Source: an archaeon (GTDB lineage Archaea > Asgardarchaeota > Hermodarchaeia > Hermodarchaeales > Hermodarchaeaceae). Taken from it: a stretch of DNA of 7,229 nucleotides. Shown here in pieces: positions 1-6,724 of the stretch (the first letter of the stretch is position 1; every line of letters begins with the position of its first letter). The stretch is from NCBI GenBank assembly GCA_016550415.1, contig JABXGU010000027.1:1-7229 (forward strand), in the 5' to 3' direction. The notes below the pieces were generated by a model, which saw nothing but the letters and a program-made list of their open reading frames with translations, made no database searches and was not told where the DNA came from. The translations under genes were made by a program, and so were the position numbers.

Positions 1-2
1 TA

Positions 3-2117
3 TCAAAGCAAGCCCGTGAAAGCCTTGAAGTAATGCTGAAACGGCTTCGATCTGTCGAGAAGGTGGCTTGGTTTTTATCCTCCAGATTTCGTCCAAGCCA
101 AAACCCAGCTATAACCCTTTATGATCAAATTCCAGCCATTGAAGACAAGACAAAGCCAAAATCCATTAGCACACTCCCCATTTCACCAAAATTTGTCAAG
201 GTTCTCAAAGATCATGGTATTTCAACACTTTTGCCCATCCAGATTTTAGCAGTTGAAGGAGGACTGCTAGATGGCGAGGATATTCTCGTAGTTTCAGATA
301 CAACAAGTGGAAAATCCCTGGTTGGAGAGTTGGCAGGAATTAAAGCTGCGATGGAAGGAAGAACATACATCTATCTTTCGCCTCTGGTTGCATTAGCAAA
401 CCAGAAGTATCACGAATATGTTAACACATACAAAGCCCTTAGATTACGCACTGCCATTCGGGTGGGGATGAGCTCCATCGATGTAGGTGAAGAAGAGCTT
501 GTAATTATCGATGATGATGTAGCTGATGCAAATATCATTGTAGCTAGCTATGAGGGGTTTGACTTCCTTCTCCGAAGTGGACAATGGCATCAAATTAGAG
601 ATGTTGGTGTTGTTGTAATCGACGAGATTCAGATGGTGGCAGATGAGGACCGAGGAGCAGAACTAGATGGCCTATTAGCACGGCTTCGCATACTTTTTCC
701 AAAGGCACAGCTTGTAGCTCTTTCAGCAACGGTTGGAAATCCTGAAGAACTCGCCCGGGAACTAGAATTAAAACCTGTGATTTTACGTGGACGCCCAGTT
801 CCGCTTCAACGACATTTAATTCTGACACTCACTGAATTGGATAAACTCCGTATGATGGCGGACATAAGTAAGGCTGAATTCCAGCAAAAAAGTTCTTTCG
901 GTTTCAGGGGACAGACAATTATTTTTACTAATTCACGGCGAAGCACTCACACGATAGCTACCGAGTTGCAGAAACATGGAATCTTGGCACGACCATACCA
1001 TGCAGGAATGACATATATCCAACGGCATAAAATCGAAGAAGCCTTCTCAGCGGGAGAAATAGCAGCTGTAGTTACAACTGCTGCACTAGCAGCAGGAGTG
1101 GATTTCCCAGCTAGCACAGTCATTTTCCAAAGCTTAATGATGGGTACAAAAATATTGAGTGTCGGCGAATTTACTCAGATGCTTGGTCGTGCTGGACGCC
1201 TCGGCAAACATGACGCTGGAAAAGCAATATTATTAGCTGAGATAAACCGACGATATTTTGGTGACGAGCCAAAAACAGAAGAAGAAGTTGCCATAGATGT
1301 ATTGAACAATCCCATTGAAGATGTTCGACCAGAAGCAACATTTGAACAATCTGTAGACCAGATATTAGCAACACTTTCTTGCTTTGACACAATATCACTG
1401 AAAGAATTGCAGCAGGGTTATGAGAGTCTCATATCTCGTACGGTAACTTTGAGTGAAGGCTTGAAATTTCTTAAGAAACATGAATTAGCTGTGCAAACTG
1501 GAGAACAGATAACAGCAACAGAATTAGGACGCGCTGCAGCTATCTCATATTTCTCAGCTTCCAATGTTGCTGCAATCCAAGAATATACGAAGAATAGAGC
1601 TGAAGAGCTTTCTGTTATGCTTGAACCATTAGAAAATGTATATCTCTCACCTAGGCTTCAAAGCGAAATTGAACGTGCGTTTCGAACACGGTTTGCTACC
1701 CGTCTTTTTGCAGGTGCTGTCCTCGATTTGATGAGCACTCGTAGCACTCGTCGCCTAAAGAATCTCCCTCGTTGGGTACTACACATGTTTAGCAAATGGA
1801 CTCTTTCATTTTTTAACTGCCGATGTAAAGAGAGCCCATTCTGTGAACATGGTCAATGGAATTTCTCAGATGCGGTTCTTAAAATGCGGTTTAATGGTTT
1901 GACACCTTCAAAAATAAATGCAGCATTTCTAAAAGAGTATGAGTTGTTTATTTATCCCGGTGACATTTTTGGTTTTCTTGATAACCAGGTTCATATCCTG
2001 CAGGGCATTAAACGTGTTGCAGAAACCTTGGAACGCTATGACTTAGCGGAGAGCGCAGATAGAGCAATCTCATTGATTGAACACCCACTAGATCCGGATA
2101 CATCGCCTAGTATATGA
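3..2117 (+). CDS. Archaeal Ski2-like superfamily 2 DNA/RNA helicase, 5' end outside the window
   Basis: ATP-dependent nucleic-acid helicase. Numbering from the ATG at 33, motif I is DTTSGKS (89-95), motif II is DEIQ (197-200), motif III is SAT (231-233), motif IV is IIFTNS (296-301), motif V lies at 349-359 (TTA...GVDFP) and motif VI is QMLGRAGR (382-389). These give two RecA-like domains of the Ski2/Hel308 type. A winged-helix/ratchet-like helical part follows (about 430-580), then a knuckle C596-x-C598-x5-C604-x-H606 and a conserved-looking tail ending near YPGDIFGFLD (641-650). This layout resembles the archaea-specific helicases that I recall as COG1202, with a C-terminal DUF5814-like module; that family name is from memory. 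The reading frame is open to the window edge, with ten more codons before the ATG at 33, so the gene probably starts upstream and an N-terminal domain is missing. Its substrate and pathway (repair, recombination or RNA handling) cannot be read from the sequence. Its last 11 bases overlap the convergent gene. Confidence 0.9.
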   Translation, partial: SKQARESLEVMLKRLRSVEKVAWFLSSRFRPSQNPAITLYDQIPAIEDKTKPKSISTLPISPKFVKVLKDHGISTLLPIQILAVEGGLLDGEDILVVSDTTSGKSLVGELAGIKAAMEGRTYIYLSPLVALANQKYHEYVNTYKALRLRTAIRVGMSSIDVGEEELVIIDDDVADANIIVASYEGFDFLLRSGQWHQIRDVGVVVIDEIQMVADEDRGAELDGLLARLRILFPKAQLVALSATVGNPEELARELELKPVILRGRPVPLQRHLILTLTELDKLRMMADISKAEFQQKSSFGFRGQTIIFTNSRRSTHTIATELQKHGILARPYHAGMTYIQRHKIEEAFSAGEIAAVVTTAALAAGVDFPASTVIFQSLMMGTKILSVGEFTQMLGRAGRLGKHDAGKAILLAEINRRYFGDEPKTEEEVAIDVLNNPIEDVRPEATFEQSVDQILATLSCFDTISLKELQQGYESLISRTVTLSEGLKFLKKHELAVQTGEQITATELGRAAAISYFSASNVAAIQEYTKNRAEELSVMLEPLENVYLSPRLQSEIERAFRTRFATRLFAGAVLDLMSTRSTRRLKNLPRWVLHMFSKWTLSFFNCRCKESPFCEHGQWNFSDAVLKMRFNGLTPSKINAAFLKEYELFIYPGDIFGFLDNQVHILQGIKRVAETLERYDLAESADRAISLIEHPLDPDTSPSI

Positions 2118-2880
2118 AATACTCTCGATTTCCAATCAAATACTTGAGAACAGAGTTGTATTCATCATCCATAGCCTTTGGAGTATCGATGGAGTCCAAA
2201 CGTGTATCTGTCTGCATTTCGATTATTACCCATTCCTTAAAGTCAGCAGCCCTATACGCATCAAACTTTTTGAGATCCAGTCTAAAGGTCCAAATCTTTG
2301 ATTGGACACTGAAACGATTATGGAGGAGTGCTTCTTTGAATGGAGTATACAATCTGTTTTTTTGTCCGCCTAGAAGAAATCGGGCTTTGTTTTTCCCTGA
2401 AACAAATGTTATATTTTTTCCAATCATTTGTTGCTCGATAATGAGGGTTTGAGGAAGTGCACCTTCAGCGCTTACTTTCAAAATCTGCCCTGATTCAGAA
2501 ACTGAACCTTTCTTCACAAGAAGGGTTTGAATAATTTCCTGTACTTGTTCGGGCGTTGATTCAGAGAGAGGGTCTACGACCTCAGGATTAAGGATATCCA
2601 AAAGGGGAATTGGTTTTCCTGGGCGCATTTCAGTTGGATCGAAGAGGATGGCGCCGACCAGAAATTCAACATCAACAGGATGGCCTTTGACTATAACTTG
2701 TCCCTTGACGACACCAGGACCAATTAGGGCTGAACGTACTATATCTCCACAGAGCAAGCTCCAAAGTTGACGTGAAGCAATTAACAAATCACCAGTGATT
2801 GTAAGTTTTTGACCAAACAATTCAAAGGTGGGGGCAAGAAAGTTTAGAACCCATAACAGTGGGGGATTTTGCCTAGTCAC
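2107..2880 (-). CDS. Unrecognised 257-residue protein, second gene of a two-gene operon
   Basis: I do not recognise this protein. It starts with GTG at 2880-2878. An AAGGAG sequence (- strand, over 2892-2897) lies 11 bases before the start, inside the 22-base gap after the upstream gene, which supports co-transcription and its own ribosome binding. The N-terminal third (about 20-80) is rich in short hydrophobic and glycine-containing stretches, such as GPGVVKGQVIVKG, suggesting beta structure. Then come a proline-rich linker (about 83-110), a short helix (110-122) and a C-terminal half with many basic and aromatic residues (about 155-225) and an acidic tail. There is no signal peptide, clear membrane span, metal-binding cluster or nucleotide-binding motif. 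The product is probably cytosolic. Its balanced composition makes it more believable than the antisense frame. The stop codon falls within the last codons of the helicase on the other strand. Confidence 0.75.
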   Translation of the reverse strand: MTRQNPPLLWVLNFLAPTFELFGQKLTITGDLLIASRQLWSLLCGDIVRSALIGPGVVKGQVIVKGHPVDVEFLVGAILFDPTEMRPGKPIPLLDILNPEVVDPLSESTPEQVQEIIQTLLVKKGSVSESGQILKVSAEGALPQTLIIEQQMIGKNITFVSGKNKARFLLGGQKNRLYTPFKEALLHNRFSVQSKIWTFRLDLKKFDAYRAADFKEWVIIEMQTDTRLDSIDTPKAMDDEYNSVLKYLIGNREYFIY

Positions 2881-2902
2881 TTCGATTGAGTCTCCTTGAG
2901 TT

Positions 2903-4111
2903 TTATTCTTCTGTTGAATGTGGAGTGGAACGTAATTGTGGTATCTTGGTAAGGATGGTTTCTAAAACATAATGCTCTACTTGTTCCCTGTAGTCTTCAC
3001 CGGTTGAAGCACCCAATTCTTGGAGTTCTTGGCGAATTGTGGCTTTCTTGGAACGTTCCCAAGGAAAGCGATCATCTAAATCAAAGATGATTATACTACC
3101 AATTTTTTCCAAGGATTTGCCTTCTGCAAGTAAACTACCAACAACAGCACTGATTTTTTCTCGAAGAAATTCGCCTCGATCAGAAGGATTCTGCATAAGA
3201 GCAAGCCACACATCGCGCTCAAGAAAATCAAGCGGCGTTACCAAAGGTGGACCAGCCTGTGGATGGGCAGGAAAAGCAGAGTGAATAAAACCGTATTTTG
3301 ACCCCTCATCGATGGACTCTTGTGGAGGCGGCATTACTTCAATCAGGATTTCAGCCGCTGTATTAACAGAAATTCGTTCTAGGGGACCCTGAACCTCAGC
3401 CATGATGCGACGAATTCCTTCCAAAACCTTGTTAGTTAGTTTAGAATCTTCTCCTTCCTTGCCAAGGAATTTTTCATATCGTCGGAATCTAATTAACAGA
3501 GATGCACGTGCTCCGTTAATTGCGTCACCAATTGATTCCGCAGTGGAACCCAATAGTCCACCGGATATGGCATGCATGGCATCAGTTATCAACGCTTTTT
3601 CGTGATCTTTCAGCCAACGATTGACGATGGATATGAAGAATCCTTCAGCAATCTTACGACGTTGGCCAATGATGGCGATTACTTGTTCTGATGCGGGTTC
3701 AATTTCATCGGCTACGAGACGAGAAAGATTGACCAGATTACGTATCTCGTGCAGAAGTACTTTACCAAGCTGACCATATATGTATTCAACCCATCGTCCT
3801 TCTGTTAAAGCAACTTCACGTATATACGATTCAATTTCAGGAACAGGGTTGCCGCGATCAGCACGCCGTTTGAATTCTCGCATGAGAATCTCGCAGCAGG
3901 GTTCAGGTTCTGTAATTATACCATCCAGCATCACTCGATATGCAACGCGAGCAATTTCAATGTGAACCTTGCATTTATCTGCAATAGCTTTTGCAGCAGC
4001 ATCTGGCACACGGCTCACTTTCTCGTCAAGTGTTCCATAAGTTGTTTCGAATTCCTGTGCAATGCGCCTACTTAGTTCACGTATCTCTTCTCTATCGAAA
4101 GAATGACTCAT
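2903..4111 (-). CDS. Unrecognised 402-residue mostly helical protein, first gene of a two-gene operon
   Basis: I do not recognise this protein. It starts with ATG at 4111-4109, with GGAGTGAT on the - strand (GGAG at about 4122-4125) upstream, a good match to an archaeal Shine-Dalgarno sequence. The sequence is charged and almost entirely helix-forming, with no signal peptide or membrane span. Residues 112-138 contain LLHEIRNLVN, which looks like the H-box of histidine-kinase dimerisation helices, but I see no ATP-binding N or G boxes in the rest. A glycine-rich stretch (183-200) and a proline-rich linker (260-292, PPPQ and QAGPPL) divide the chain. The C-terminal part (about 293-390) is helical again and includes IIIFDLDDRFPWERSKK (340-356). 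It is followed 22 bases later by the 257-residue gene, so the two products may work together. It faces the SAM synthetase gene across a 223-base control region. Its role is unknown. Confidence 0.8.
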   Translation of the reverse strand: MSHSFDREEIRELSRRIAQEFETTYGTLDEKVSRVPDAAAKAIADKCKVHIEIARVAYRVMLDGIITEPEPCCEILMREFKRRADRGNPVPEIESYIREVALTEGRWVEYIYGQLGKVLLHEIRNLVNLSRLVADEIEPASEQVIAIIGQRRKIAEGFFISIVNRWLKDHEKALITDAMHAISGGLLGSTAESIGDAINGARASLLIRFRRYEKFLGKEGEDSKLTNKVLEGIRRIMAEVQGPLERISVNTAAEILIEVMPPPQESIDEGSKYGFIHSAFPAHPQAGPPLVTPLDFLERDVWLALMQNPSDRGEFLREKISAVVGSLLAEGKSLEKIGSIIIFDLDDRFPWERSKKATIRQELQELGASTGEDYREQVEHYVLETILTKIPQLRSTPHSTEE

Positions 4112-4239
4112 AATGCAATCACTCCGTCAATCACACAGTTCTGCCCGCTGACCATAACCTAAGATACAGATGAAATTAGTCTTTGAATAGCTTAAGTTTT
4201 GTGGCGAAATCAACAATTTATTGGCTTCAATCACTTGTA

Positions 4240-4262
4240 AATTATTCGTCTGACGAATAATT
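4240..4262. promoter_or_regulatory. Perfect 23-bp palindrome, candidate operator
   Basis: The left arm AATTATTCGTC (4240-4250) and the right arm GACGAATAATT (4252-4262) are exact reverse complements around a single central T. The next outer bases (4239 A, 4263 A) do not pair, so the arms are 11 bp. The element ends 20 bases before the TATA box of the SAM synthetase gene. That position suits an activator or repressor dimer, for example a winged-helix or ribbon-helix-helix regulator. It could also act on the divergent operon. A transcribed hairpin is less likely, because the start site inferred for the SAM synthetase gene is downstream. Confidence 0.6.
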
Positions 4263-4276
4263 AGCTTGGTAAGGTG

Positions 4277-4290
4277 GAAATTCTTAAAAA
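4277..4290 (+). promoter_or_regulatory. Archaeal BRE/TATA promoter of SAM synthetase
   Basis: CTTAAAAA (4283-4290) fits the archaeal TATA consensus YTTAWAWA at every position, and the purine-rich GGAAATT before it can serve as the BRE. Start sites usually lie about 25 bases downstream of the box centre, which puts this one near 4312 and gives a leader of about 20 bases before the ATG at 4335. The leader contains GAGATGAT (4321-4328), a partial Shine-Dalgarno sequence six bases before the start. Confidence 0.55.
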
Positions 4291-4334
4291 AGCAACGTAG
4301 TTAATGAGGCGGAATTCCTAGAGATGATTGAAAA

Positions 4335-5552
4335 ATGCCCCGAAATATCACAGTTGATAAGGCACCTGTGCCGCCTATCGAAAAACAACCACTTGAAATT
4401 GTTGAAAGGAAAGGGAAAGGCCACCCAGACACCATACTAGATGCAGTTGCAGAGGGTGTCGGAGTCAGCCTATGCAAATACTATCTTGAACACTTTGATC
4501 GTATCCTCCACCACAATGTTGACAAGGGATCCATTGCTGGAGGGCGCGCTGAAGTGGATTTTGGTGGTGGAAAACTCCTTGAGCCAATATACATTTGTGT
4601 CGTTGGACGTGCCACAACTGAGATTCTCAAGGACAAAAGTGTTGTACGAATCCCAGTTGGCACACTTACACTAGATTCCATGAAAAGCACTTTACACAAA
4701 ACAATGCGGTTTCTTGATCCAAACAAACATGTTATGCTAGATTACCGAATTAAGCCAGGTTCTGCTGATCTTGCAGAAGTCTTTGACCGTTCCACATGTG
4801 AAATCCCTTTTGCCAATGACACAAGCTTTGGCGTTGCATTTGCGCCTTTTTCAGAAACGGAAAATTTGGTTTTCAAAACAGAACAGCTTCTCAACTCGAA
4901 TGCGTTCAAGAAGAAGCATCCAGAAGTTGGTGAAGATATTAAGGTCATGGGCCTGCGCACCAATAACAAGATTCAACTTACAGTAGCAGCTGCCATGATT
5001 GCCTCGCTCATACCAGACAAAGACCACTATGCTGGCGTTATCAAAGACATGCATAAGGCAGTACTAGACCAAGCAGTAAAACTCACCAACCGTGATGTCT
5101 CTCTTGCCATCAACGCTGCAGACAATCCAGCTAAAGGCTCATATTATTTGACCTTAACAGGAACCTCTGCAGAAATGGGTGATGATGCTGGTGTTGGACG
5201 TGGCAACAGAGCAAATGGCTTGATAACACCTTGCCGCCCTATGTCACTAGAAGCTACAGCAGGAAAGAATCCAGTGTCTCATACAGGCAAAGTGTACAAT
5301 GTGTTAGCTCAACATATCTCAGACCGTATCGTAAAGGAAGAGGCTCATGTTTCAGAGGCATACGTGAAAATTCTGAGCCGCATTGGATACCCAATTGACC
5401 AGCCACTTGTTGCATCAGCAGAATTGATTATTGAAGAAGGAACATCTTGGAATTCCGTAAAAGATAGTGTTTCAAGCATAGTAGATGAAGAATTAGCTAA
5501 TGTCTGTTCAGTCCAACAGATGATTCTAGAAGGAAAAGCGCGGCTCTATTAG
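4335..5552 (+). CDS. mat: S-adenosylmethionine synthetase, archaeal type (methionine adenosyltransferase)
   Basis: Makes S-adenosylmethionine from methionine and ATP in the cytosol, releasing phosphate and pyrophosphate, and so supplies methyl groups for RNA, protein, DNA and lipid modification. The 405-residue length equals that of typical archaeal enzymes, which are very different from the bacterial/eukaryotic MetK. Characteristic stretches are [14 protein letters not shown] (24-37), [21 protein letters not shown] (59-79) and the long C-terminal signature spanning 276-323. The last contains [43 protein letters not shown] and YNVLA, and supplies ATP- and phosphate-binding residues. No key motif is missing. 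Many archaeal members have N rather than M in SAEMGDD as I recall, a minor variation. The ATG start gives the usual N-terminus and follows a well-placed TATA box. The gene stands alone: an unknown operon diverges upstream and a small membrane-protein gene converges 43 bases downstream. Confidence 0.97.
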   Translation: MPRNITVDKAPVPPIEKQPLEIVERKGKGHPDTILDAVAEGVGVSLCKYYLEHFDRILHHNVDKGSIAGGRAEVDFGGGKLLEPIYICVVGRATTEILKDKSVVRIPVGTLTLDSMKSTLHKTMRFLDPNKHVMLDYRIKPGSADLAEVFDRSTCEIPFANDTSFGVAFAPFSETENLVFKTEQLLNSNAFKKKHPEVGEDIKVMGLRTNNKIQLTVAAAMIASLIPDKDHYAGVIKDMHKAVLDQAVKLTNRDVSLAINAADNPAKGSYYLTLTGTSAEMGDDAGVGRGNRANGLITPCRPMSLEATAGKNPVSHTGKVYNVLAQHISDRIVKEEAHVSEAYVKILSRIGYPIDQPLVASAELIIEEGTSWNSVKDSVSSIVDEELANVCSVQQMILEGKARLY

Positions 5553-5595
5553 TTTGCAAGAATTTACGTATAACTGGCTCACCCATCTAAAGAGA

Positions 5596-5799
5596 TTATA
5601 CTGCAAGCCCAAGGAGTATGAGGTGGAATCCAAATCCAGCTGCAAGGCAAATAATGAGTATTGCAAGAATAACTTTTGGCCAGTCTAGTTGTGTTGATTT
5701 TTCAACATGAATTATTAGCCATATTCCAGCAAGGATTGCTAAGAAAACGAGGAGTATCCCAAGGGCAGGATACAAGAAGATGAATGGAAGCCATTGCAT
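5596..5799 (-). CDS. Small membrane protein, 67 residues, two transmembrane segments
   Basis: I do not recognise this protein. Starting at the ATG at 5799-5797 (MQWLPFIF), it has two strongly hydrophobic stretches: about residues 5-32, rich in L, I, F, A and G, and about 43-67. A short polar loop (EKSTQLDWPK) joins them. Such a hairpin should sit in the cell membrane, with almost no soluble part. An in-frame TTG at 5844 would add 15 residues, but it has no Shine-Dalgarno sequence. The internal ATG is preceded by AAGGTG (- strand, over 5809-5814) with a nine-base gap. An A/T-rich TATA-like element (around 5848-5862) would put transcription start near 5828, downstream of the TTG and upstream of the ATG. 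The 250-residue gene ends about 90 bases upstream on the same strand, so read-through is possible. Function unknown. Confidence 0.65.
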   Translation of the reverse strand: MQWLPFIFLYPALGILLVFLAILAGIWLIIHVEKSTQLDWPKVILAILIICLAAGFGFHLILLGLAV

Positions 5800-5888
5800 T
5801 ACAGATAACACCTTTTGATTGATATCTCCGAGAGAAAAGCTCAACCCGTTTTATTATTTTTGGTTGGTCTGAAAAGGGTGACCAAGCC

Positions 5889-6641
5889 CTACGCAGTGAA
5901 GGCATGTTCACGGCTAAATTCCTTTTCATCTATTTGGAGCGTGCGAACAATAGTACCCTTACGTTTTGTTTGCAGTCGCACTTCTGCAGAAGACAGTTGT
6001 TTCCTATTTGCTGGAAATTCGAGTTCGTTTATTAGATAGGAATTCATGATGCGAAGAGATGCAAAGGCAGTGGGAAGGTCATCTGAAAAGTCAGGGACCA
6101 TCTCTTCTAATAATCTAGGGAGAAAAGCCGGTCCATTGGTAACACTTGTATTGCTGAATTTGAGTCGTTCAGCTATGGGAGCTTCTTTTCTAGCAGAAGG
6201 AATTGCATTTTTTGATTTGTGTTGCCAGCCAATATTGGTATTGAGATTGCAGAAGATGTAAGCTGTTTCGCCAATTTCATCATAAAGGGGGAGAATCTGG
6301 TCTTTAGTATAAGTTCCAGAGATTTTAGTTTGGTAAAGAAGTGCTGCCCGTTTTTTAGTAAAGGGAGGAGCAGTGATTCCCAGCTTGGAAAGGGTTGAAT
6401 CCAATGGCTCATAACCAAGGATAAGGCCTGATATTGATATTGTATCAATTGGGAGGACCCTCAGAAAGGTTGTTGCAACTAGGTCTTGGTATTGGTAAGT
6501 TGACCGCACTTTCACATTACCAGATCGACTAACAGAGATTTCAGCCGCAGGTCCTTCATAATCGCCCCGTCCAAATCTGAGAAAGGCGTGGTGAACCGCT
6601 TCATCTGATATTCCACGAAGTATTTTTAATAGGAAGTGCAT
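5889..6641 (-). CDS. Unrecognised protein of about 250 residues
   Basis: I do not recognise this protein. I placed the start at the ATG at 6641-6639 (MHFLLKILRG). GAAGGT (- strand, over 6649-6654) lies seven bases before it, and a TATA-like element at 6677-6684 would start transcription near 6655. A GTG at 6716 extends the frame by 25 residues, but that start would lie upstream of the promoter and close to the divergent signal peptidase gene. The sequence is soluble-looking and mixed alpha/beta. Stretches that look conserved are HHAFLRFGRGDYEGP (17-31), KKRAALLYQTKISG (96-109) and KFSNTSVTNGPAFLPRLLEE (161-180). There is no signal peptide, membrane span or metal cluster, and only one cysteine. 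The chain ends in a charged, basic-then-acidic tail. The small membrane-protein gene follows on the same strand. Function unknown. Confidence 0.8.
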   Translation of the reverse strand: MHFLLKILRGISDEAVHHAFLRFGRGDYEGPAAEISVSRSGNVKVRSTYQYQDLVATTFLRVLPIDTISISGLILGYEPLDSTLSKLGITAPPFTKKRAALLYQTKISGTYTKDQILPLYDEIGETAYIFCNLNTNIGWQHKSKNAIPSARKEAPIAERLKFSNTSVTNGPAFLPRLLEEMVPDFSDDLPTAFASLRIMNSYLINELEFPANRKQLSSAEVRLQTKRKGTIVRTLQIDEKEFSREHAFTA

Positions 6642-6676
6642 TTTTGGAACCTTCTCTGCATAAATGTGCGAAGATA

Positions 6677-6684
6677 ATTTAAAC
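6677..6684. promoter_or_regulatory. Nearly symmetric TATA-like element between divergent genes
   Basis: ATTTAAAC reads GTTTAAAT on the other strand, with a perfectly symmetric TTTAAA core (6678-6683). At the usual distance of about 25 bases, it would start + strand transcription near 6706 (about 20 bases before the signal peptidase ATG at 6725). In the other direction it would start near 6655 (about 14 bases before the ATG of the 250-residue gene). Both leaders would be short and end in an SD-like sequence. The flank on the + side (AAGATA) looks more like a BRE than the flank on the - side (ATATGG). Confidence 0.4.
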
Positions 6685-6724
6685 CATATTGTATAGCAGT
6701 CTTGTTGGATGGTCACACTTTTTA

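Larger units (their letters stand above)
4112..4334. promoter_or_regulatory. Divergent control region between the unknown operon and SAM synthetase
   Basis: This 223-base AT-rich stretch separates two genes that start outwards, so it must hold both promoters. The + strand promoter and the palindrome are listed separately. For the - strand operon I see only weak TATA-like candidates: ACTTAAGC (about 4190-4197) and ATAAATTG (about 4214-4221), which would imply leaders of roughly 55-80 bases. Neither is decisive. No ORF of note and no RNA gene was seen here. Confidence 0.6.

Noticed and set aside
2114..2452. + strand ORF of 112 codons whose ATG overlaps the helicase stop (ATGA), suggesting translational coupling
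   Set aside because: It lies entirely antisense to the 257-residue gene, and its Ser/Arg/Phe-rich product looks like a shadow translation. The - strand protein has an SD-like sequence and a balanced composition.
4300..4334. Possible SAM-sensing riboswitch in the SAM synthetase leader
   Set aside because: The inferred leader is only about 20 bases, with no room for an aptamer fold, and the palindrome lies upstream of the inferred start site.
4441..5054. Several ORFs of 67-81 codons within the SAM synthetase gene, on both strands
   Set aside because: They are shadows of a complete, unambiguous housekeeping gene, with no start signals or recognisable motifs of their own.
5889..6716. Longer 275-residue form of the - strand protein from the GTG at 6716
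   Set aside because: The extra 25 residues would begin upstream of the likely TATA element, and the internal ATG has a better-placed SD-like sequence. The longer form is not excluded.
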